Assembly (NCBI GenBank): GCA_027475525.1
Contig: JAMWFC010000082.1
Span: 1,302,001-1,366,000, forward strand
Source: Macrolepiota albuminosa
Taxonomy: Eukaryota > Basidiomycota > Agaricomycetes > Agaricales > Agaricaceae
Length of the DNA: 64,000 nt
Reading direction: 5' to 3'
A program made the translations under genes and the position numbers. The notes under the pieces are model-generated. The model had not been told where the DNA came from. It did no database searches and worked only from the letters and a program-made list of their open reading frames with translations. Shown piece after piece: positions 21,329-32,764 of this stretch (within the stretch, counting starts at the first letter, position 1; the number at the start of each line of letters is the position of its first letter).

Positions 21329-24025
21329 CTACGACCAGTCCAACAATGTCCCTGCACCCGCGCCCATCTCAGTCACCATTGACTCCTCCTCCAGTGCGAC
21401 GTTAATCGCGGGAGGGGAAGGCGCCAATTCCATCCTCGGTGGGGTTATAGGCCCCTCAACTACAGGCGTGTCTACCACCATAGAATCAGTTAGTGTGACG
21501 TTAATCGCTGAAACATTGGTGGGTAGCGTACCATGCGCCGCCGTGCGTGGAATGAGGTTGACCCAGCTTGGGTCTGTGTCGCCTGCAGGCATGGCATGCA
21601 CTGCCAGACGTTTTAGAAGGTGGACCTGGTTCGGGTCCATGCCAATGAGATAGTAGAGGCCATTGGCCTCGGGGTTCTTGGGAAGATGACTTTTCTCGTT
21701 GTGCTTGAACATGAGACGATAATGATCGTCTTCGGTCATCTCCCACCATCCATCCCACTCTGGGATTGTGGGGGGAGTACCATATTTGCTCAAGCACTCC
21801 ATGCGCTCATCGTCGATTTGTCGAAAGATGTCCATAGACATCGTGGGGGTGTGGAACTGCTGTTCCAGGAAGACCACACCATAGGTATACGCGTGGTCCA
21901 CCCAGTTGGCAGGTATCTGATTGTGCAATAAGACGTGTAGCGCATTGTCGTCGGAGAAGTTACGTGCAAAATCATTGGAGATGTGCATGGGGTAGAGTTC
22001 CAGCTGGGGCCCTCGTTGGGGCTCAAACAGCTGGTCAGGGAACATGTCATTGTACGAGGCAATAGCCTCATGATACAAATCCGGGCGGGCCATGACAAGA
22101 GTCATGCGCCGCACAATCACGGGCTTGGCTGCACTGTTAGCGCAAAGAGCTTGGCATAAGGTGAACCCGAAGAGGGTTCGCCAGTGCATGCGGTAGGCAT
22201 GATCCACTGCAATGCCTTGATAGGTGTTCTCCAAACTGGGACGACCAAAGATCAGCACGTACTGCGCAAGCTGATCCAAGTCGAATGGTGTGGAGAGGTC
22301 TTGAGCGTGCATTACGCGCAGCGTGGTCAAACCATCCTCTTTCGTGCGCAGAAAGTGCCCTGGAATGTGTCGGCGCTCAACGAGCGCAAGGTCATCAGCC
22401 CCCTGGAGTGGGCTGACGAGGTTCTGATAGCGAGGGTCCTTCATCAGGAGTGTCATTGTTTGGTCATGTAGCGACTCGTCGGTTCGCTGAGCGAACATCT
22501 GAAGCTCTGTGATGAGGAGATAGGCGGTAATGCGTTCACGGCGGGGACCGTGCTCGTTCGAAAAATATTTGTAGAGCCAATCCAGCTCTAATGGTGTGCG
22601 GGGGAGGCTGTGAGAGGAATACTTGTAGATAACGCTGGCAGGAATGCCAGCCCGGTGCCCAGAAGAAAACTCATACACCGCTGCCCAATTGGCCTTGGCT
22701 CCCAACAGCATGGTATTCAAATGATACGAATAATATGTGCAGTGGCTGAGTGCTCCTCTGAAGCACGAGTTTGTTTGCTCGATATCGAGCGGTCCCCACA
22801 CTTTCACCCCCAATCCATCAGGGATTCTCCCCGAGAACTCCTCCTCAGCCCTCAGTTTCCTTGGCACAGATCGCCTTCTTTTTTGCAATGCACTTATTGC
22901 GCGATACTCTCTGGAATTGGTCTGCCGCCGATTCCCCTTCCTCTGCCTCCTCCTCCTGCTCCGAGCTTGACTCTCCATAGTCGCTCTCGTCAGATAAGGA
23001 GGCCACAGGTGCTTTGCCTTTGCCTTTTTCAGGCATGGGATAATTCCTCAAGGTCGCCACCAGACCGTCATATTGCTCCGGGGAGCAAGGGTCGGTGGTC
23101 AGAACGACCATGGAAAAGTGTGCCTGCAGAGCGGGCACGGTAACGGGTAATAAGAACAACATTGAGACCTTCCCGGCTTGTGCGGGAATGCCTGCCGGAA
23201 ACTCAATCACCTCCAGTTTGGAGCAGACCCCGACTTGGCTGGGGTGGAAGGTTTGAATGGTGGCTGAGCCACCGGAGGGGCAGGCACATTTCATGCCAGA
23301 GTTCTCCCTCCAGGCTCAGTGCAAGGGACAACAGTAACGGGCGCTCTTGGCGCCACAGCGACGGTTTTGGGCACCCTAGTTGAGGCCCGAGACGATGCGG
23401 TTTCCCGCTGACCCAAGGACAGACCTGCCAAGGGTTTACTGACTGCAGCCAGCGACTCTGACAAAGCCTGAGGACCCGGATTGGGTAACTGAGACGATGA
23501 AGCAACGGGCTAAGCAGGCTGCTCACAGCGCGCGACTTGCGCTTCTGATGGCATCCTTGCCTGTGGAGGCTCGACCGGTCGACTGGGCTGATACTTAGCC
23601 CTTTTGACCTCTGCGGTCAGTTCCTCAAATGATGAAACTTTGCGCTTAGACGTGCGTTCGATCTGTTCTAGCGCTGCAATGCGCTGCCTCTTCATCAGCT
23701 TGATCTGGTCGAGCAATCCCTCCATCACCATCACGGCCAAACTGTCCTGCAGGAAGGACGCAGTTGCAGGGACTGGCTGTCCCGCTGCTTCCAGTCTGCC
23801 TAACAGCACGTCTGGCACTGCTACCCTCTGCACTTGTGGTGCAGGCTCCTCATACAACTCTGCCATGGGCCAATGAGCCCATGGCACTGACAGCGGCCCC
23901 GCCACCACACCCGCATACATCGGATACGATGCAGACGAGCGTGAGGACGGTTCCTGATAATAACGCTCCCGGCGCCCATAGCGCCCTTTGTCATCGACCT
24001 CCATCTCTTGCAAGTGGAGGGGTGT
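21329..24025 (-). pseudogene. TE-C ORF3, main part (frameshifted)
   Basis: Homologue of TE-B ORF3. The C-terminal 549-codon frame (21329-22978) has RIPDGLG, AVDHAYRMHWRTLFGF, NWVDHAYTYGV and IDDERMECLSKYGTP in the same order as TE-B. Upstream pieces at 22845-23294 (acidic ESSSEQEEEAEEGE) and 23510-24025 (coiled-coil-like MKRQRIAALEQIERTSKRK) are in other frames, so the gene is broken by frameshifts and a TAG at 23510-23512. The N-terminal end lies beyond TE-D at 35483-35667, joined exactly at the GGTGT target site. Confidence 0.85.
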
Positions 24026-24831
24026 TGTCACGACCCCTCCCCCCCGGAACCTCCCCGGGACACCCCCGGAGTCCCATCCGGGAACCTCTTTCGTCAATCC
24101 CACAGCGCACCCCGCCCCCACCGCTACCGACGCCGCCCTCACACGCATCAAGGACCACCATCAGCCATCAACGATCGCCATCAGCCAGCCCCCCGGGACC
24201 CCTGCATCACGGACCCCGGGATCACCCGCCATCAACGATCAGATCACGCGGCTCGCATACGGCCATCACGCATCACGCCCCACGCATCACGACTCCCTCC
24301 GCACCAATTGATCGCGCGTCCCCACACGCGCGATCCCGGTATACAGTCCCCGGCCGCTACTCAATGGCCCCCGGAACTCATCCCAGACACCCCGGAATCC
24401 CGAGACACGATCCGTAGTACTTATAGTATAGCTCCCCGTTGTATTCGACAGTCTTGATATTACATACTTTGCATAACTGTTACTTGGATATTGCGTGCCC
24501 TCTGTTTGACTGGTACGCCTCGTTTGGTACGCTTCGACTGGCACGCCTTGGTATTCGCGTGCTATAAGTTTGGTACGCACTTCGCGACTCTTAAGTTACT
24601 AACTTGGTCTCGTCTTAGAACCTCCGGTTCACGACTCGACCCCCTCTAACTCCCAGCCACTTTCATCCAAAACCCCCGGACTCTAGTCCCCTTTCCCGGG
24701 ATTACCCTGTCCTCGTCTTGAACCCCGGAGTCCTAGCCCCGGAGTTCCAGACCCCCGAGTATCCGTAGATCAAGTCCGCATCGTAAGGGCGTCGCTTTCC
24801 CGGAAAGCCCCCGATTCAGCGGAACCTGACA
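24026..24831 (+). repeat. TE-D 5' LTR (806 bp)
   Basis: TGTCACGACC..CCTGACA, matching the copy at 34677-35482. Followed by TAATATCAAGACTC; a canonical primer-binding site is not obvious. Confidence 0.94.
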
Positions 24832-24864
24832 TAATATCAAGACTCTTTCCTTACACCGTTCTTG

Positions 24865-26155
24865 ATGGCTACGTATACTCACACCTACTACCCCACGGGG
24901 TACCAGACCGACCCTTACGGACGCCCGGTACCCGACCACTACTCCGCACAGACCCCCCGCCCTGTCTACCCACCCCTCCCATACGAACCTCAGTACCTCC
25001 ACCGCCACTGGGCCCCCGACCCATCCTTCTATGATCTGGGGCCCTCAGCCAGTTGGGCCCCTCCGCCCAACCTAGCCATGGCACGACCCGTGGAGGTCCC
25101 CTCGTACCGGAGCATTCCCGGGGGCCTGCCGGAGACCCCTCCTGTACCCAGTGGGCCTCGCCCGATTCCCCCCAGCGAGGGCCCCTTTGCACCCACCCCC
25201 TACTACGGTTACCAGCGCCCCGTCCCCCAACCCCGAGAACCCCGAGGACCCCCCTACCCCGACTACCCCCCTCGTCATTACCCGGCCGCCGCTCCACCCG
25301 CTCGAACCCCTCCCTCGCCAATGGGACGACGACGCCTCGAGGAGTATGAACGGCAACGGGACGAGATACTCCGCTCTCTCAGGATCTCACCGGAGGACTT
25401 CGCGCAACGGACAAGGACGCTGCTTGTGGAGTTCGGGCACGACGACTTCGAAGGCACTCCGGAGGAATGGGCTCACTGCCTGGTCGAATTCGGGGATCGC
25501 CTCACGCGAGGAGACCTCCCGGAGCAAACCATGGTAAAGTATAGGCGCAATACGATCCTCCGGGAAGAATTACAGCAGCTGCTCGACGAAGTCCACGCGT
25601 CCCCCTCCCCTCGGCCCCTCAACGACCCCGCGGACCCAGGTCGCTCGATTCACATTCGACGGGAACCCCCGGAACCGGCCCCAGCAGTCCCGGCAGCCCC
25701 CACGGTCCCCACTCCGGAGCAACGGCAACGGGAAGAACGGCAGAACGCCTCAGCCATACTACGGTCCCTCAACCCGACGGGAGGCCTCTTCGACCAACCC
25801 GCTGCTCGCACGGTAGGCTTGTCAACTCGCCGCAGGGCTAACTCCGTTCCTAGTACTTTCGAAACCTGGGGACAGCCTCAAAGACCCCTGGAACCCCTCC
25901 CGCGAACAGACAACGCCCGACCCCCGGCCCCGACGAACCCCGGTACAGCCCGGGTGGACACCCCTAGTACGGACGACACGCTATGCTACATTGACGAGCT
26001 CACGCGCGACAACAACGAACAACGCCCCGCGCCCGCGCCCGCCCCGGCACCAGCACCGCCCGCCACGTCCGCCCCGGCACGCGCGACAACAACGAACAAC
26101 GCCCCGCGCCCGCGCCCGCCCCGGCACCAGCACCGCCCGCCACGTCCGCCCCGGC
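24865..26155 (+). CDS. TE-D Gag N-terminal Pro/Tyr-rich region
   Basis: ATG 24865 (MATYTHTYYPTGY) opens a frame that is clean to the 77-bp duplication at 26002-26155. The first 150 residues are Pro/Tyr-rich. Residues about 150-240 look folded (EEYERQRDEILRSLRISPEDFAQ.., EFGHDDFEGTPEEWAHCLVEFGDRL). The same protein is encoded by TE-F at 59692 onward. After removal of one 77-bp copy the frame still does not meet the downstream Gag frame, so there is also a true or sequencing frameshift, or Gag is two ORFs. No known domain was recognised in this part. Confidence 0.75.
26002..26155. repeat. 77-bp perfect tandem duplication #6
   Basis: Copies at 26002 and 26079 in TE-D gag. Confidence 0.9.
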
Positions 26156-26726
26156 CCTCCGGAACGCAACTTCCGCCGCGATCCGCCACCCCACTTCGAT
26201 CTACGGAACCCCCCGCGACCCCCGATGCAAGCCCGACCCTCCCGGATGAACGTCCCCCGCGCAACCCGCACCCGACCCAACACCAGGCCCCCCTCCGACC
26301 GACCCAACCCCACCGAACCCTCCCCGACCGCCTCCGCCACCTCCGCCGAACCTCGAGGACGACCCCCAGGGCCTCCCCCTCCGCCGCCCCCTGCGTGGAG
26401 ACCCGGGCCTCCTCCCGGCAGGAACGAGCCCCCGTGGGACAACGGGCCTCCCGGGCGTGGACCCCCAGGTGAGCCACCCGGAGGAGGTCCTCCCGGCGGG
26501 TGGGGCCCCGCCCTTGGTGCGTTTCCTCCTCAAGGAGGGGGGGGTAATCATTATTACTATTATTACAATGCTGGCCCCCCTCCCCGCAACACTGCCGGAC
26601 CGGACGACGCTCGCGACGCCCTCGCCCGCGAAGGACGATTGGACATTCAGAAGCCCGACGCTTTCACGGGCCGGGACCCCCGAAAATGGCGTACCTTCCT
26701 CACACAATGTCTCAATACGTTTCAGG

Positions 26727-26880
26727 CAAAGCCGCTCACGTTTCAGGTTGACAGCTCCCGGGTGGCCTTTGCCGCGTCATACCTCCAGGGGATCGCCTTC
26801 GATCAAAGCCGCTCACGTTTCAGGTTGACAGCTCCCGGGTGGCCTTTGCCGCGTCATACCTCCAGGGGATCGCCTTCGAT
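26727..26880. repeat. 77-bp perfect tandem duplication #7
   Basis: Copies at 26727 and 26804 in TE-D gag. Confidence 0.92.
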
Positions 26881-26947
26881 CATTACACGGCCCTCATCCA
26901 GTTCGACCCCAACAACCCGGCACTCGCCGCTGGCAAGCCTTCGTCGA

Positions 26948-27101
26948 CGAGTTCTCCGGGAAATTCGGGATATACGACACCGTGGCCGAGGCCGAGGACA
27001 ACCTCTTCAACCTCCGGATGCGCTCGAGTTCTCCGGGAAATTCGGGATATACGACACCGTGGCCGAGGCCGAGGACAACCTCTTCAACCTCCGGATGCGC
27101 T
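26948..27101. repeat. 77-bp perfect tandem duplication #8
   Basis: Copies at 26948 and 27025 in TE-D gag. Confidence 0.92.
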
Positions 27102-27293
27102 CAGAAGAACGTTTACCACCTTTATCGTACGTTTTGAAAGGAAGCTTACGAGACAGGTTGGAACTACAGCGCCCTCGGTACGCCCTCCGCCGCGCCCTGC
27201 CTCAACGCATCAAGGACGTCCTCCGACTCGCCCCGAAACAACCCTCCTACGACGGATACAAGGCCCTCGTCATGCAGATCGACCAGCGCTACT

Positions 27294-27447
27294 GGGAAGA
27301 CCGCAGCGAGTATTCGAACTCCCGACCCCCCTGGAACCCTAGAGGAGGACCCCCTTGGCCCTCCGGCGAAGGGAAGACCGCAGCGAGTATTCGAACTCCC
27401 GACCCCCCTGGAACCCTAGAGGAGGACCCCCTTGGCCCTCCGGCGAA
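27294..27447. repeat. 77-bp perfect tandem duplication #9
   Basis: Copies at 27294 and 27371 in TE-D gag. Confidence 0.92.
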
Positions 27448-28359
27448 GTTCCCAACCCCCAAGGTCGAAACCCCGGTCCCCCCGCGTTCCCTGGCGGCCG
27501 ACCCCCGGTGAGTCGCGGCCCGCCCAATGCTAACCCCGGCAGCGGCACCCGCCCCCAGGCCCAGCTCAACGCCGCCGTGGCCACCCAAGACCCGGGCGAC
27601 GCGCCAAGCCCCGAGGAACCCCCGGGAGACCCCGAAGACTTCGACTTCGACGACGAACGGGACGAGGAGGCCCTCCGAGCCAACCGGCTTCAAAAGAAGG
27701 GACGACCCTGGATCGAGGTCCCGACGGATGTGCAGGAACGACGGAGAAGGGAGGGCGTCTGCATACTCTGTGGTGAGAAAGATCATTTCATCTCCGAGTG
27801 CCCCAAACGACAGGTCATGGGACGTGCCACCTGGACCTTCGAAGGGGAGGACGCCACCTACGAGTATTCGGAAAACGACCCGGCGATTTAGACCCGGAAG
27901 ACGCCCTAAATCGCGGAATCGACCCCGACGTCTTCTCCGCCCCGGTCTCACACCTTCGCTCTACGACACTCATACAGGACACCCTCACGGCTTACCTACC
28001 CTCCCACTCTTCGCACTCCCTCCTCCTCAAAACCCGCCTCACCCCCTCCGGAACTCCCCTCAACACCCTCGTCGACAGTGGCGCCACCGACAACTTCATC
28101 GATGAAGCATGGTCTACCTTCGCCCCGGAACCCGCCCAGCGACTCCCGGTCCCGGTACGACTCTGCCTCTTTGACGGAGACGCCTCTACGGCGGGGGACA
28201 TCACCCACTTCGTGCGTATGCCCGTTACCTTCGCCAACGGACAGACTCACACCCTCCGGATGCTGGTGACCAAACTTCACCCTTCCGCACCCCTGGTCCT
28301 AGGGCTCCCGTGGCTCCGGGACACCAACCCCCGCATCGATTGGCGACACCTCACCCTTC

Positions 28360-28513
28360 GCCTGACCCGGGACCCGACCCCCGACGACCAGCAACTCCCC
28401 TTCGACATCCCCCACTCCTCAAAACCAACCCCGAAGGCCTGACCCGGGACCCGACCCCCGACGACCAGCAACTCCCCTTCGACATCCCCCACTCCTCAAA
28501 ACCAACCCCGAAG
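28360..28513. repeat. 77-bp perfect tandem duplication #10
   Basis: Copies at 28360 and 28437, between the two protease-like units of TE-D. Confidence 0.92.
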
Positions 28514-28563
28514 GACCCCCGGACGAGCCCCCACCACCCCCGGACTCCAGTCCCGCTCGTCCC

Positions 28564-28717
28564 GATCCTTCGTCATCAATGCCAGGCTGGACGGCACCCC
28601 GGGACCGATATCGGCCCTTATCGACAGCGGAGCCACCGGGGATCCTTCGTCATCAATGCCAGGCTGGACGGCACCCCGGGACCGATATCGGCCCTTATCG
28701 ACAGCGGAGCCACCGGG
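28564..28717. repeat. 77-bp perfect tandem duplication #11
   Basis: Copies at 28564 and 28641; it duplicates the DSGAT motif of the second protease unit. Confidence 0.92.
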
Positions 28718-31384
28718 TATTCATCAGCGACGCTCTCGACCTCCCCACGACTCCCTCGACCAGCCCCTCCGCCTGCAACGCCTCGACGGCACCCCCTCCT
28801 CTCCGGCCCCATCCAAAGGTCTCACTCGGGACGCGTGACCCTGGACAACAACTACGAGTTCACTTCCGACTTCCTGGTCACGCGACTTCACGAATCGACC
28901 CCGATGGTGCTGGGACTGCCCTGGCTGCGCGACACGAACCCCGACATCGATTGGAGGACGCTCACCATGACCTTCCCGGGACCCGAAGACCACCCCTCGA
29001 CCGCCGTGCACCTCCGAGCCCTAGGAGGCGACCCGACGCCCGACACCCCCGGGACGACTGCCGCGCCCCCCGCGCATGCCTCACCCACGCCCGTCCGAGA
29101 CCTCAAGGCCCCTGATCGACCCCCAAACATTCCTCGGAACAAGTACAAAGGGCCGAACTACCGGTCTCAGACACGCGTCACACCCGCTCCGGCCGATGCC
29201 TCCGCGACCCCGACCGACCCGAGCGCACTCGACATCAAGATCATTGGGGCCGCCCCCTTCGCCCGCCTCATGAGGGATGGGACTCCCACGTTTCAGCTGC
29301 ACACCTCACCTTCTCTCCCGGAAGAACACCTACGAGGGGACGCCATTCCCCCGGAACAGAAAACCGAGGAGCAAATCCTCCGAGAAGTAGTTCCCCCGGA
29401 GTATCACGAGTTCGCTGACGTATTCTCCGAAGGAGACGCCAAGGAGATCCCCCCTCACCGCCCCTATGATCACACCATCGACCTCGAGGAAGGAGCCACC
29501 CCCCCTTTCGGCAAGGTCTACAACATGTCGGAGGTCGAACTCCGGGCTCTCAAGGACTACCTCGACGAAATGCTCGGTAAAGGATTCATCCGACCCTCCG
29601 CCTCCGCCGCCGGAGCCCCGGTTCTATTCGCCAAGAAGAAGGACGGCTCGCTCCGACTCTGTGTCGACTACCGGGGACTCAACAAGATCACCAAGAAGAA
29701 CCGCTACCCGCTCCCGCTCATCGGCGATCTGGTCGATCGACTTCGCAGTGCCAAGGTCTACACGAAAATCGACCTCCGCTCCGGTTACAACAACGTCCGC
29801 ATCGCCCCGGGACACGAGTGGAAAACCGCGTTCCGCACGCGGTATGGTCTGTTTGAGTACCTTGTGATGCCTTTCGGAATGACTAACTCCCCCGCCACGT
29901 TCCAATACTTCATGAACGACATCTTCCACGACATGAGCGACGTCTTCGTGATCGTCTACCTGGACGACATCCTCATTTATTCCGACTCACCGGAGGATCA
30001 CCAAAAGCATGTCCGGCAAGTCCTCGAGCGCCTCCGGGAGCACAATCTCCACGCCAAGCCCGAGAAGTGTTCATTCCATACGGAAGAGGTTGAGTATCTT
30101 GGCGTCATAGTATCCCCAAATGGCGTTCGCATGGACCCCCACAAGGTCGAGGCCATCGTCAACTGGCCGCAGCCCCGGAACGTCAAGGAAGTACAGTCCT
30201 TCCTGGGTTTCGCTAACTTCTACCGGAGGTTTATAGACAACTACTCCGGGATCACGAAACCCCTCAACCGGCTCACGCGCAAGGACATCGCCTGGAACTG
30301 GGACAGTAAGTGCCAGAGCGTCTTTAACTTGCTCAAGGAGGCTTTCACAGTCGCCCCGGTACTCCGGCACTACGACCCGGCCCTCCCGATCATCCTGGAA
30401 TGTGACGCCTCCGACTACGCCATCGCCGGGATCCTCTCGCAGATGGAACCTGACGGCGGGGAGCCCCGGCCAGTCGCCTTCTACACCCGGTCCATGATCG
30501 ACGCCGAACTCAACTACGACATCTACGACAAGGAGCTTCTCGCCATCGTCGAAGCCTTCAAGCAGTGGCGAGCCTACCTCGAGGGAGCCCGGCACCGGAT
30601 CCAGGTCTATTCGGATCATAACAACCTGCAGTACTTCACCACGACCAAGCAACTCAGTCGACGACAGGCCCGATGGTCCGAGATCCTCTCGGAGTACGAC
30701 TTCACGATCCAGTACCGCCCGGGACGACTTGGCGCCAAGCCCGACGCCCTCACCCGCCGCCCGGACGTCTACCCCAAGAAGTCGTTCGAGGCGGAACGTA
30801 ATGCGTTCAATCATCGCGTGGTGATCCCTCCCGAACATTTGAATGCCTTACTAATCTTAAACGAGGAAGGGACCCTGAGTCAGATTCGCCGCGCCCCCCG
30901 AGACAAGTACTTCACCGATCACGACCCCCGCAACCCCCCTGATGGAACCGACCGGGACCCCGCCTTCTCCCTGTCCCCCGACGAAAAACTCCTCCTCCGG
31001 GACGGCCGCATCTACGTCCCGGATCACGCCCGACTTCGCTACGACGTCCTCCGTCAACACCACGACCACAAGCTCCGGGGACATCCTGGAATACGTAAGA
31101 CCCTCCAGCTCATCTCCCGGACTTACTTTTGGCCAGGGCTGAAGAAGGACGTGACCCGTTACATTCGATCATGCGAGCCCTGCCTCCGGGCCAAGGTCCC
31201 CCGACACCGACCGTACGGACTCCTGAAACCCCTGCCGGTCGGACGACGCCCCTGGTCCTCAATATCTCTGGACCACATCGTCGAGCTCCCGGAATCTGAA
31301 GGGTTCGATGCCATTCTCGTCGTTGTGTGCAGGCTAACCAAACAGGGCATCTTCCTACCCTGCCACACTACGGATACTGCCCCG

Positions 31385-31538
31385 GACTTCGCCCGGCTGT
31401 TCCTCGAGCACGTCTTCGCCAAGCATGGTCTCCCGGACGACATCGTCTCCGACCGTGGCCCGACTTCGCCCGGCTGTTCCTCGAGCACGTCTTCGCCAAG
31501 CATGGTCTCCCGGACGACATCGTCTCCGACCGTGGCCC
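31385..31538. repeat. 77-bp perfect tandem duplication #12
   Basis: Copies at 31385 and 31462, in the integrase core of TE-D. Confidence 0.92.
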
Positions 31539-31969
31539 CTCTTCGTGTCCAAGTTTGGACTTCCCTGTGTAAGGCACTTGAAGTAAAGACTAACCTCTCT
31601 ACCGCCTACCACCCCGAAACCGACGGCCAAACCGAAAGGGTCAACCAGTCCCTCGAGCAGTACCTCCGGCTGTACGTCAACTACTTGCAGGACGACTGGC
31701 GCGCCGAGCTCCCCCTGGCCGAGTTCACGTACAACAACACGCCGCACTCTGCCACCGGGGTATCACCCTTCTTTGCCAACAAGGGATACCACCCTCGACT
31801 GACGCTCTCGCTCCGGGACATCCCGTCGCATGCCGCCCACGAGGTCGCCCGGGATCTCCAGTCCCTTCACGATTTTCTCCGGGAAGAGATCGACACCGCG
31901 AACCAGGCCTATGCGAAACACGCCGACCGGAAACGGGAAGACACCCCCGACTGGACCCCCGGGACAAAG

Positions 31970-32123
31970 GTATGGTTAGATCGACGCCACCTCCGCACCC
32001 GCCGGCCCTCCCCAAAACTCGATCACAAGCGCCTCGGCCCGTTCAAGTATGGTTAGATCGACGCCACCTCCGCACCCGCCGGCCCTCCCCAAAACTCGAT
32101 CACAAGCGCCTCGGCCCGTTCAA
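31970..32123. repeat. 77-bp perfect tandem duplication #13
   Basis: Copies at 31970 and 32047; it separates integrase from the chromodomain in TE-D. Confidence 0.92.
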
Positions 32124-32764
32124 ATTTGAAGAAGGTCTCGACCCACGCCTACAAGATCGAGCTTCCCCCGGGACTTAGGGGCCTGCATCCGGTTTCCACG
32201 TCCGCCTCCTGGAACGACATCCCCCGGATCCCTTCCCCGAACGACGACCCGAACCCCCTCCCCCGGTCGAGGTCGAGGACGAGCACCACTACGAGGTCAA
32301 AGACATTCTCGACTCCCGGAACATTCGTGGGCGACCCCACTTCCTCGTACGATGGAAGGGATACGGCCCGGAGGACGACACTTGGGAACCGCGACGAAAC
32401 CTCGAAGGCGCTCTCGACAAACTCCGGGACTTCCAGCGACGGCACCCGGGAGACGACCCCCCCGGGCGCAGGACTCACAGACGGCAGTAGTGGGCGTAAC
32501 CCCCGCCTCTGGACTCAACCGGGATTCAACTCCCACGTATACTTACTGCTTTCCCCCTTTCTTTTTCCGACCTTACCTACCGTTTAGTACTTTCTTTTAC
32601 AATAGCGCCCCTGACTCTGGGCAAGGTATTCTTTCCCGTTTCCCCGCCACTTTACTTACACCATTCTCCCCGAGAGTAACCAGGTATATACATTTTCTTT
32701 TCTATAGTACACTATACTACAGTACGAATCGCGAAACCGGCAGACGACAAGAAAACGGGGGCCC

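Larger units (their letters stand above)
26156..27891 (+). pseudogene. TE-D gag capsid and nucleocapsid, frame broken
   Basis: Gag continues in pieces. The Pro/Gly-rich linker leads to DIQKPDAFTGRDPRKWRTFL (capsid start, about 26641), then LQGIAFDHYTALIQFDP, FSGKFGIYDTVAEAEDNLF, ALRRALPQRIKDVLRLAP, and a CCHC knuckle CILCGEKDHFISEC near 27763. Frames change at the 77-bp duplications #7-#9 and at one-base deletions near 26928 and 27110. The latter falls in a T run and could be a sequencing error. It would encode the structural polyprotein of a chromovirus. Confidence 0.85.
27892..29060 (+). pseudogene. TE-D tandem retropepsin-like domains
   Basis: Two protease-like units in series. The first has TLVDSGATDNFID (DSG at about 28074) and LVLGLPWLRDTNPRIDW (about 28290). 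The second has ALIDSGATG (about 28614, repeated by duplication #11) followed by FISDALDL in the next frame, and MVLGLPWLRDTNPDIDW (about 28905). Both have the catalytic triplet and the hydrophobic-Leu-Gly motif. Ty3/gypsy elements normally have one. Either the domain is truly duplicated, or two element copies were mis-joined by the assembler; duplications #10 and #11 lie exactly here. Frames are broken. Confidence 0.7.
29061..32490 (+). pseudogene. TE-D pol: RT, RNase H, integrase, chromodomain
   Basis: Long frame to 32056. RT: KKKDGSLRLCVDYRGLNK, MPFGMTNSPATFQ, YLDD at 29957-29968. RNase H: ILECDASDYAIAGILSQ. Integrase HHCC: HDHKLRGHPGIRKT and CEPCLRAK; core: SLDHIVELPESEGFDAI, IVSDRG, ETDGQTERVNQ. 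A C-terminal chromodomain ([35 protein letters not shown]) lies at about 32280-32420 with TAG at 32488-32490, in the frame reached after duplication #13. Near 31462-31560 duplication #12 plus two one-base deletions (one in a C run, one in a T run) disturb frame. Catalytic residues are intact, so the source copy may be functional. This places TE-D in the chromovirus branch of Ty3/gypsy. Confidence 0.94.

Noticed and set aside
25981..26707. Long GC-rich minus-strand ORFs opposite TE-D gag
   Set aside because: Low-complexity Gly/Arg shadows of a Pro-rich coding region in very GC-rich DNA; no splice or protein support, unlike the 32765-34549 gene.
26002..32123. Direct repeats as a CRISPR-like or satellite array in TE-D
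   Set aside because: Each pair has a different sequence and only two copies without spacers; the fixed 77-bp period points to assembly joins.
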